The notes beneath the pieces were generated by a model. The model ran no database searches. It was not told the origin of the DNA and saw nothing but the letters and a program-made list of their open reading frames with translations. This document shows, one piece after another, positions 57,667 to 64,000 of a stretch of DNA of 64,000 nt. The position numbers were made by a program, and so were the translations under genes. This DNA comes from an uncultured Lachnospiraceae bacterium (GTDB lineage Bacteria > Bacillota > Clostridia > Lachnospirales > Lachnospiraceae): the NCBI GenBank assembly GCA_944381615.1, contig CALWLT010000008.1, positions 1-64,000 on the forward strand, in the 5' to 3' direction. The first letter of the stretch is position 1. Every line of letters begins with the position of its first letter.

Positions 57667-58647
57667 GTGAACGAGAGAAATACAGAGGTGCTGGAGCAGT
57701 ATGAGCTGGAGGTGCGCTCGCTTCGCCGGGGGCGGGGCGCCTGGATCTGCGAAACGGATCGGGGGCTAAAACTTCTGAAGGAGTATAAGGGGACGCAGAA
57801 ACGCCTGGAATTTGAGGAGGCGGTTCTGGACGCCTTAAAACGCCGGGGGAGCTTTCAGGTTGATCAGTATGTCCGCAGCCGGGAGGGCGCTCTTGTTACC
57901 GTCGCCGGGGACGGGACGCGCTGTATCCTGAAGGACTGGTTTGCCGATCGGGAGTGCAGCGTCCAGAGCGAGGAGGAGACGGTGCGCGCCGTGACGCAGA
58001 TCGCCGTCCTGCACCGCCAGCTGCGCGACATCCCGCTGCGGGAGGAGTGGAATCTGGGTTCCATTCTGGCGGAATCCGCGCTGAGCGAGATGCGCCGCCA
58101 TAACCGGGAGCTGTGCCGGGCGCGTAACTATATCCGCCGGAAACAGAGAAAGTCCGAGTTTGAGCTGTGCGTGACCGGGAATTTCGCCCCGTTTTTTGAG
58201 CAGGCAAAGCAGGCGGAGGAAGGGCTTGCGGCGCTGATCGAAGCGGGCGGCAGGCCGCGGCAGTATCTCTGCCACGGGGAGCTGAATCAGCACCACATCC
58301 TCATGGGGCAGGGATACCTGGCGGTCATCGAATTTAACCGCATGCATCTCGGCGTCCAGGCGGCGGATCTGTATCACTTCATCCGCAAGGTCCTGGAAAA
58401 GCACGACTGGGACTGTCGGCTGGGACGGCGGCTTCTGGAATCGTATGAGCGCGTGCTTCCCATGGAGGAGACGGAGCGGAAGTATCTGTACTACCGTTTC
58501 CTTTATCCGGAAAAATACTGGAAACAGCTGAATTTTTATTTTAATGCGGGCAAGGCCTGGATCCCGGCGCGCAATGTGGAGAAGCTTAAAAATCTGGAGG
58601 CGCAGCAGGGGGCGCGGGACCGATTTCTGGAAGAGATCCGGCGCTGA
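57667..58647 (+). CDS. CotS-like spore coat protein with degenerate kinase fold
   Basis: A 326-residue protein of the CotS/YutH group, which has the aminoglycoside-kinase fold. The start NERNTEVLEQYELEVRSLRRGRGAWICET is typical of CotS proteins. The catalytic loop, HGDxxxxN in kinases, reads HGELNQHH, and the metal-binding IDFD reads IEFN, so phosphotransfer is doubtful. The end of the fold (DLYHFIRKVLEKHDWD) is normal. GTG 57667 is chosen since GGAGGGG lies just upstream and relatives begin at this point; ATG 57643 is possible. Expected in the spore coat. No clear promoter. Confidence 0.83.
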   Translation: MNERNTEVLEQYELEVRSLRRGRGAWICETDRGLKLLKEYKGTQKRLEFEEAVLDALKRRGSFQVDQYVRSREGALVTVAGDGTRCILKDWFADRECSVQSEEETVRAVTQIAVLHRQLRDIPLREEWNLGSILAESALSEMRRHNRELCRARNYIRRKQRKSEFELCVTGNFAPFFEQAKQAEEGLAALIEAGGRPRQYLCHGELNQHHILMGQGYLAVIEFNRMHLGVQAADLYHFIRKVLEKHDWDCRLGRRLLESYERVLPMEETERKYLYYRFLYPEKYWKQLNFYFNAGKAWIPARNVEKLKNLEAQQGARDRFLEEIRR

Positions 58648-59007
58648 AGAAAGACGCCGGATCCGAAACGTAAAATTTATGAAAAATCAAAGTAAAATCG
58701 GAGAGAGGGAAACGTAAAGCGAGTGAAAAGAGAACGAAAAAGACGCGGAAAATATAGGCAAAAGGCACAAGAAACAGGGGTAAAAATCATGTAAAATCCC
58801 TATTTTCGTCGAAGTTTGGAATTTATATTGACTTCCATTTTGGCGTTCTTTATACTGAAATACGTTGGAATTACAAGAATCAAACGGTTTTGCTTGGTCA
58901 TTTTTCTGTTGCGAATAAGAGGCAGAACTTCTGAGACAGGAGCTCTGCTTTTTTTGCGGATGAAAACGTCCGCCCGGCAGAAATTCGGGGGCCGGTAAGG
59001 AGTAAGA
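58648..59007 (+). promoter_or_regulatory. Gap with pit promoter, short leader and terminator
   Basis: The first 170 bp are purine- and A-rich with no visible signal. TTGACT (58828-58833), a 17-bp spacer and TATACT (58851-58856) form a promoter. About 60 nt after the expected start, GCAGA...TCTGC with an inner CTTCTG/CAGGAG stem (58922-58948) and seven T (58949-58955) form an intrinsic terminator, ahead of the pit start at 59008. The unit is either an attenuator or a short RNA of about 95 nt. Confidence 0.65.
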
Positions 59008-60060
59008 ATGGAGTTCTCACTGTCACTTTTTCTGCAGGATGTGGGGTCGAGCCCGATCCTGTGTATTACCGTTTTATTTACCCTGGGAGTTATTTTCGTC
59101 AACGGGTGGACGGACGCGCCCAACGCCATCGCGACCTGCGTGACGACGCGCTGCCTGCCGATCCGCCGGGCGGTTCTGATGAGCGCGCTGTTCAATTTCC
59201 TGGGCGTGTTTGTCATGACGCAGATTAACAGCTCCGTTGCTTCCACCATCAGCAACATGGTGGATTTCGGCGGCGACACGCACGTCGCGCTGATCGCCCT
59301 GTGCGCGGCGCTGTTTTCCATCGTAACCTACAGCGTGGGGGCGTCCTATTTCGGAATCCCCACCAGCGAGAGCCACAGCCTGATTGCCGGCCTGACCGGC
59401 GCGGCCATCGCCATGCAGAACGGCATCGAGGGCGTGAACATGGGCGAATGGGCGAAGGTCCTCTACGGACTGGTGCTGAGCCTGATTCTCGGCTTTGCCA
59501 CCGGCTGGGTCATCTGCCGGCTGGTAACGGCGATCTGCCGCGACATGGACCGGCGCAAGACGGAACCGTTTTTCCGCTACGCGCAGATTTTCGGCGCGGC
59601 GGCCATGAGCTTCATGCACGGCGCGCAGGACGGCCAGAAGTTCATCGGCGTGCTCTTCCTGGGCATCGCGTTTTCGAGCGGACAGGACAGCGTGACCGGG
59701 ATGGAGATTCCGGTATGGCTGATGCTCCTGTGCAGTGTAGTTATGGCTTGCGGCACCAGCGTGGGCGGCGAGAAAATCATCAAGTCGGTGGGAATGGATA
59801 TGGTTAAGCTGGAGAAGTATCAGGGCTTTTCCGCCGATGTGTCGGCCGCCTGCTGCCTGCTCTACTCCAGCCTGTTCGGAATTCCCGTATCGACGACGCA
59901 TACCAAGACGAGCGCCATCATGGGCGTCGGAGCGGTGCGCCGCCTGTCGGCCATTAATTTCGGCGTGGTGCGCGAGATGGTGCTGACCTGGATTTTTACC
60001 TTCCCGGGCTGCGGCCTTATCAGCTTCGTGATGGCGAAGCTGTTCGTGGCCATCTTCTAA
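59008..60060 (+). CDS. Inorganic phosphate transporter, PitA family
   Basis: A 350-residue membrane protein with about ten hydrophobic segments. The two family motifs are VNGWTDAPNAIAT near the N-terminus and IPVSTTHTKTSAIMGVG near the C-terminus; FMHGAQDGQK is also conserved. It imports phosphate, probably as a metal phosphate, with protons. GGTAAGGAGTAAG precedes the ATG. It pairs with the DUF47 gene downstream, the usual Pit accessory partner. Confidence 0.94.
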   Translation: MEFSLSLFLQDVGSSPILCITVLFTLGVIFVNGWTDAPNAIATCVTTRCLPIRRAVLMSALFNFLGVFVMTQINSSVASTISNMVDFGGDTHVALIALCAALFSIVTYSVGASYFGIPTSESHSLIAGLTGAAIAMQNGIEGVNMGEWAKVLYGLVLSLILGFATGWVICRLVTAICRDMDRRKTEPFFRYAQIFGAAAMSFMHGAQDGQKFIGVLFLGIAFSSGQDSVTGMEIPVWLMLLCSVVMACGTSVGGEKIIKSVGMDMVKLEKYQGFSADVSAACCLLYSSLFGIPVSTTHTKTSAIMGVGAVRRLSAINFGVVREMVLTWIFTFPGCGLISFVMAKLFVAIF

Positions 60061-60100
60061 AGAGGCAGAAGCAGTACTAAAGAGGCAGAAGCAGTACAGA
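60061..60100. repeat. 20-bp direct duplication after pit
   Basis: The run TAAAGAGGCAGAAGCAGTAC includes the pit stop codon and is repeated at once without change. Confidence 0.9.
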
Positions 60101-60167
60101 GAAAAAGAACACGGCGGCGATCTGCCGGCGGCAGATCAGGTTAAGAGATACGAAGCGAGGATAAGAG

Positions 60168-60791
60168 ATGTCAAAAAAACAGGATTCATTTTATTTTCAG
60201 AACTTTATTGACTGCGCGGATTACTCCTGCAAGGCCGCTCATCTTTTGAAGGATACGATGAGCCATTTCGACGTGGATCATCTGCCGGAGCGGCAGGCGC
60301 AGATGCACGAGCTGGAGCACGCGGCGGACATGAAAAAGCACGAGCTGATTAATATGCTGGTTAAATCGTTCATCACGCCCATCGATCGCGAGGATATTTT
60401 ACAGGTCAGCCAGAACCTGGACAATCTGACGGATAAGATCGAGGACGTCCTGATCCGGCTTTATTATAACTGCGTGCGCTCGATCCGCCCAGACGCGCTG
60501 GATATGGCCGGCGTCGTCATCCGCTGCTGCGAGGATGTGCAGAAGATGATGAACGAATTTGCGGATTTCCGTCATTCCAAGGTGCTGCACGAGCATATCA
60601 TCCGCATCAACACCATGGAGGAGGAGGCGGATCGCCTGTACATCGACTGTATGCACCGCCTGCACGACACCTGCACGGATCCGCTGGAGATCATCGCCTG
60701 GCGGGAGATTTACACGTATCTGGAGAAATGCGCCGACGCCTGTGAGCATGTGGCCGACGTGGTAGAGAGCGCCGTGATGAAAAATACGTGA
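60168..60791 (+). CDS. DUF47/PhoU-like Pit accessory protein
   Basis: A 207-residue all-helical protein of the DUF47 (PF01865) family, related to PhoU. Marks: FIDCADYSCKAAHLLKD, LEHAADMKKHEL, FITPIDREDI and YLEKCADACEHVADVVES, which place acidic residues for metal binding. It is thought to control Pit transporters. It follows pit after 107 bp and shares its transcript. GAAGCGAGGATAAGAG is upstream. Confidence 0.93.
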   Translation: MSKKQDSFYFQNFIDCADYSCKAAHLLKDTMSHFDVDHLPERQAQMHELEHAADMKKHELINMLVKSFITPIDREDILQVSQNLDNLTDKIEDVLIRLYYNCVRSIRPDALDMAGVVIRCCEDVQKMMNEFADFRHSKVLHEHIIRINTMEEEADRLYIDCMHRLHDTCTDPLEIIAWREIYTYLEKCADACEHVADVVESAVMKNT

Positions 60792-60855
60792 TCGGAGGGG
60801 AATCCGCGATCAGAAAAAGAGGTGCGTTCAGAAAGGGATGCGCGATCAGAAAAGA

Positions 60856-60896
60856 GGGAAGGGGAAGGCCCGGAGGGCAAAGCCCCTTCCTTTTTT
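60856..60896 (+). terminator. Terminator after DUF47 gene
   Basis: GGAAGGGG pairs with CCCCTTCC around an 18-nt loop that holds its own GCCC/GGGC stem, then TTTTTT. Confidence 0.9.
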
Positions 60897-60981
60897 GGAG
60901 GGAATATACTATAATAAAGGCATGCGGCACGTCTGCCGACGTCAGGATTGAGTTTCCGGGATCACAGGAGGAACAGGGAGC

Positions 60982-62718
60982 ATGAAAGATTACAGGAAGA
61001 TTTACGAGGAATGGCTGGAGAATCCGTACTTTGACGAAGCGACGAAGGAGGAGCTGCGCGCCATCGCCGGCGACGAGAACGAGATCCGCGAGCGTTTCTA
61101 CACGGATCTGGAATTTGGGACGGCCGGCCTGCGCGGGATCATCGGGGCCGGGATCAATCGGATGAATGTCTACACGGTCCGCCGGGCGACGCAGGGGCTG
61201 GCCAACTACATCATCCGTCAGGGAGCCGCCGCGAGAGGCGTGGCCATCGCGTTCGATTCCCGTCACATGTCTCCCGAGTTTGCCACGGAGGCGGCGCTGA
61301 CGCTGGCGGCCAATGGAATCAAGGCGTACCGTTTCGAGTCGCTGCGCCCGACGCCGGAGCTGTCCTTTGCGGTGAGAAAGCTCGGCTGCATCGCCGGCAT
61401 CAATATTACGGCCAGCCACAACCCGCCGGAGTACAACGGCTACAAGGTCTACTGGGAGGACGGCGCGCAGTTTACGCCGCCGCACGACCAGGGCGTGACG
61501 AAGGAGGTCATGGCGATCACGGATCTCTCCTCGGTGCGCACGATGGATGAGGCGGAGGCAGAGAAGCAGGGCCTTTATCAGATCATCGGCGCGGAGATTG
61601 ACGACGCGTACATCGCCGAGGTCAAAGCGCAGGTGGTCAACCAGGGGGCGATCGACCGCATGCAGGATCAGATCACGATCGTGTATACGCCTCTGCATGG
61701 AACCGGCAATATCCCGGCGCGCCGCGTGATGCGGGAGCTGGGCTTTACGCATGTTCACGTCGTGCCGCAGCAGGAGCTCCCGGACGGCGATTTCCCGACG
61801 GTCAGCTATCCGAATCCGGAGGCGGAGGAAGCGTTTGCGCTGGGCCTTTCGCTGGCGAAGGAAACGGACGCCGATCTGGTGCTGGCCACGGACCCGGACG
61901 CCGATCGCCTCGGCGTGTATGTAAAGGACGCCGCTTCGGGTAAATACATTCCGCTGACGGGCAACATGTCCGGCTCGCTGCTGTGCGAGTATGTGCTGAG
62001 CCAGAAGGCGGCAAACGGCACGCTGCCGGCGGACGGGCAGGTGGTCAAATCCATCGTGACGACCAATCTGGTGGACGCGGTGGCCCGCCATTACCATGCG
62101 GAGCTGATCGAGGTGCTGACCGGCTTTAAATGGATCGGGAAACAGATCCTCAAGACGGAGCAGGAGGGAAAAGGAACGTATCTGTTCGGCATGGAGGAGA
62201 GCTATGGCTGCCTGATCGGGACCTATGCCCGCGACAAGGACGCGATCTCGGCCACGGCGGCGCTCTGCGAGGCGGCGGCTTATTATAAGGAAAAAGGGAT
62301 GACGCTCTGGGACGCCATGCTGGCGATGTACGAGAAGTACGGCTATTATAAAGATGAAGTCAAATCCATCGGCCTGAAGGGAATTGAGGGCCTGGAGAAG
62401 ATCCGGGCGATCATGGAATATTTCCGCGCCCACGCGCCGCAGGAGCTGGCAGGCTGCCGCGTTCTTGCCGTGCGCGATTACCAGGAGGATACGATCCGCG
62501 ACTGCGAGAGCGGGCAGATCCGCCCCACGGGCCTTCCGAAGTCCAACGTGCTCTACTATGAGCTGGAGGATAACGCCTGGCTCTGCGTGCGCCCGTCCGG
62601 AACGGAGCCCAAGATCAAGTTTTACTACGGGGTCAAGGGAAGCTCGCTGGAGGACGCCGGGGAGAAATCTGCGAAGATGGGCGAGGCGGTTCTCTCGATT
62701 GTGAACGGGCTGCTCTGA
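60982..62718 (+). CDS. pgcA: Phosphoglucomutase/phosphomannomutase
   Basis: A 578-residue alpha-phosphohexomutase. The phosphoserine is Ser145 in NITASHNPPEYNGYK; the magnesium loop is ATDPDADR; the sugar loop is GMEESYG; the phosphate loop is RPSGTEPKIKFY. The long form with an N-terminal GTAGLRG motif is that of Bacillus PgcA, which makes glucose 1-phosphate for cell-wall and polymer synthesis. GGAGGAACAGGGAGC precedes the ATG. A TATAAT at about 60913 lies after the preceding terminator, with no clear -35 box. Confidence 0.95.
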   Translation: MKDYRKIYEEWLENPYFDEATKEELRAIAGDENEIRERFYTDLEFGTAGLRGIIGAGINRMNVYTVRRATQGLANYIIRQGAAARGVAIAFDSRHMSPEFATEAALTLAANGIKAYRFESLRPTPELSFAVRKLGCIAGINITASHNPPEYNGYKVYWEDGAQFTPPHDQGVTKEVMAITDLSSVRTMDEAEAEKQGLYQIIGAEIDDAYIAEVKAQVVNQGAIDRMQDQITIVYTPLHGTGNIPARRVMRELGFTHVHVVPQQELPDGDFPTVSYPNPEAEEAFALGLSLAKETDADLVLATDPDADRLGVYVKDAASGKYIPLTGNMSGSLLCEYVLSQKAANGTLPADGQVVKSIVTTNLVDAVARHYHAELIEVLTGFKWIGKQILKTEQEGKGTYLFGMEESYGCLIGTYARDKDAISATAALCEAAAYYKEKGMTLWDAMLAMYEKYGYYKDEVKSIGLKGIEGLEKIRAIMEYFRAHAPQELAGCRVLAVRDYQEDTIRDCESGQIRPTGLPKSNVLYYELEDNAWLCVRPSGTEPKIKFYYGVKGSSLEDAGEKSAKMGEAVLSIVNGLL

Positions 62719-63176
62719 TCGCGCCCGGGGACCGGGCGGGATCTCTTCCGCCCGGAAAAATACCGGAAAAGCACAGAAAAATGGAACCGCCGCTCAGATG
62801 ATGCGTCTGCATCTTCCGGGCGGCGGCTCCGTTTTGGGAATGGTAGGTATATATAAAAAAGAAATTGGCTAGGGGGGGCCGGACGGTTTTGAAGCCGTCC
62901 GGTATGAGTATGAAAAAGCTTTCTTATTTCAAGCAACACTTGAAACAAAGGCCTGTCATCCTTCCGGATAACATAGTTGTATTATAAAGGGGATTTGTGA
63001 CAAAAGTGTGTACCGCCGATAAAAAAAGGATAAACATAATAAAAAAACAAAAAACCCTTTCAAAAGAACTGGAAATTGTATATAATAGTAAATGGTATAG
63101 TCTGCCTGCGGGATAAGGGCAGCTTTTTGTGACGTTTCAGAAAAAACAGAGCGATTTTTCAGGAGGAAGAATTACT
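62719..63176 (+). promoter_or_regulatory. Gap between pgcA and mbl with several hairpins
   Basis: In order: hairpin GGGCGG/CCGCCC near 62740; a terminator with GGAACCGCCGC and GGCGGCTCCGTTTT (about 62782-62838); a perfect hairpin CCGGACGG/CCGTCCGG (62879-62902); an open frame of 27 codons at 62904-62987 starting MSMKKLSYFK without a clear ribosome site; a promoter TTTCAA, 17 bp, TATAAT (63082-63087); and a small hairpin CTGCC/GGCAG with five T (63103-63129) a few bases past the expected RNA start. Confidence 0.6.
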
Positions 63177-64000
63177 ATGATGATGTCCAATGACATTGGA
63201 ATCGATCTGGGTACCGCCAGTATTCTTGTATATATTAAAGGAAAAGGCGTCGTGCTGAAGGAACCCTCCGTTGTGGCCATCGACCGGGATACCAACAAGA
63301 TCATGGCCATTGGCGAGGAAGCGCGGCTGATGATTGGAAGAACGCCGGGCAATATCGTGGCGGTCCGGCCGCTGCGCCAGGGCGTCATCTCGGATTACAC
63401 CGTGACGGAGAAGATGCTGAAGTATTTTATTAATAAGGCCGTGGGCAAGCGGACGCTGCGCAAGCCGCGGATCAGCGTCTGCATCCCCAGCGGGGCGACG
63501 GAAGTGGAGCGGAAGGCCGTGGAGGACGCCACGTATCAGGCGGGCGCGCGGGAGGTCTCCATCATTGAGGAGCCGGTAGCGGCCGCGATCGGGGCCGGGA
63601 TCGATATTTCCAAGGCCTGCGGCAACATGATTGTCGATATCGGAGGCGGTACGGCGGATATCGCCGTGATTTCGCTGGGCGGCACGGTGGTCAGCACCTC
63701 CATCAAGGTGGCCGGAGACGATTTCGACGAGGCTCTGGTGCGCTATATGAGGAAAAAACACAACCTGCTGATCGGCGAGAGAACGGCGGAGGAGATCAAG
63801 ATCAACATCGGGGCGGCCTACCGGCGGCCGGAGGTCGTGACCATGGAGGTCCGGGGACGCAACCTGGTAACGGGCCTTCCGAAGACGATTGTGGTTACCT
63901 CTGACGAGACGCTGGAGGCGCTGCGCGAGCCGGCGCTGCAGATCGTGGACGCCGTGCACAACGTGCTGGAGCGCACGCCGCCGGAGCTGGCGGCCGATAT
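63177..64000 (+). CDS. mbl: MreB/Mbl-type rod-shape protein (partial, runs off the window)
   Basis: The first 274 codons of a bacterial actin. Marks: IGIDLGTASILVYIKGKG (phosphate 1), VCIPSGATEVERKAVEDA, IIEEPVAAAIGAG and VDIGGGTADIAVISLGG (phosphate 2), then the ERTAEEIKINIGAA helix. It guides elongation-wall synthesis on the inner face of the membrane. The start TASILVYIKGKGVVL and the lack of mreC/mreD in view make Mbl or a lone MreB likelier than the mreBCD form. AGGAGG lies 10 bp before ATG 63177; ATGs at 63180 and 63183 are alternatives. Incomplete at the right edge. Confidence 0.93.
   Translation, partial: MMMSNDIGIDLGTASILVYIKGKGVVLKEPSVVAIDRDTNKIMAIGEEARLMIGRTPGNIVAVRPLRQGVISDYTVTEKMLKYFINKAVGKRTLRKPRISVCIPSGATEVERKAVEDATYQAGAREVSIIEEPVAAAIGAGIDISKACGNMIVDIGGGTADIAVISLGGTVVSTSIKVAGDDFDEALVRYMRKKHNLLIGERTAEEIKINIGAAYRRPEVVTMEVRGRNLVTGLPKTIVVTSDETLEALREPALQIVDAVHNVLERTPPELAAD

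Noticed and set aside
60691..62433. 580-codon minus-strand frame opposite pgcA
   Set aside because: Shadow of pgcA codon periodicity; the plus strand has complete catalytic motifs.
1..64000. tRNA, rRNA, insertion sequences, prophage genes
   Set aside because: Read through on both strands without finding a tRNA-like fold signature, rRNA core sequence, transposase or phage gene.

Overview
The window is about 64 kb of a GC-rich genome with short intergenic gaps and strong AGGAGG-type ribosome binding sites. The gene content points to an anaerobic, probably spore-forming Firmicute of the Clostridia, most like a GC-rich Lachnospiraceae member. The supporting genes are a T-box leader on prolyl-tRNA synthetase, CIRCE/HrcA heat-shock promoters, a CotS-like coat protein, a YaaH/SleL-like LysM-GH18 enzyme, a YtvI-like membrane protein, a flavodiiron protein and an iron-sulfur L-serine dehydratase. 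This assignment is an inference; no rRNA or tRNA gene was seen.

Layout. 1-452: leader-distal end of a type I-C-like CRISPR array whose cas genes lie outside the window. 700-10,300: mostly co-oriented housekeeping genes (nitroreductase-like lipoprotein, CAT-like acetyltransferase, macro domain, NYN-LOTUS, endonuclease III, CPBP protease, LysM-GH18, threonine aldolase, YkgJ, histidinol phosphatase). 10,475-12,325: an Lsa-like ABC-F gene behind a leader with a promoter, an 8-codon ORF and an intrinsic terminator. 12,450-21,170: L25/Ctc, a YczE-like protein, two small heat-shock proteins and clpB under twin CIRCE promoters, rpiB, flavodiiron protein, glyA. 21,366-30,873: a metabolic island with an OCD/mu-crystallin enzyme, LuxR regulator, proline racemase-family enzyme, TRAP transporter, one-chain L-serine dehydratase and an FCD regulator. 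31,030-35,569 (minus): mutS2 with a two-component system. 35,875-38,197: a degenerate HtrA-like protein and YhaM. 38,288-46,785: an Opp/Nik-type ABC transporter followed by larB, larC and larE for the nickel-pincer cofactor. 46,726-64,000: TrhA, an RluA-type synthase carrying a DnaA-box cluster, YtvI-like protein, an alpha/beta-hydrolase-CoA pyrophosphatase fusion, T-box plus proS, cca, two convergent MATE genes, CotS-like protein, pit plus DUF47, pgcA and the start of mbl.

How the parts work together. The lar operon joins a likely nickel importer with cofactor synthesis, but lactate racemase itself (larA) is not here. The TRAP, racemase and OCD genes look like uptake and interconversion of proline or a related imino acid. 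Several genes appear to be controlled by premature termination in the leader (ABC-F, lar operon, proS, perhaps pit).

Unusual features. The most notable are a dispersed 104-bp repeat that sits as a leader in front of two unrelated genes, the lar promoter with three layers of candidate control sites, the ABC-F attenuator, three exact DnaA boxes inside one gene, the hydrolase-NUDIX fusion, and many short tandem repeats (periods 18-42 bp) in gaps and gene tails. All calls are from reading the sequence; no database search was possible.
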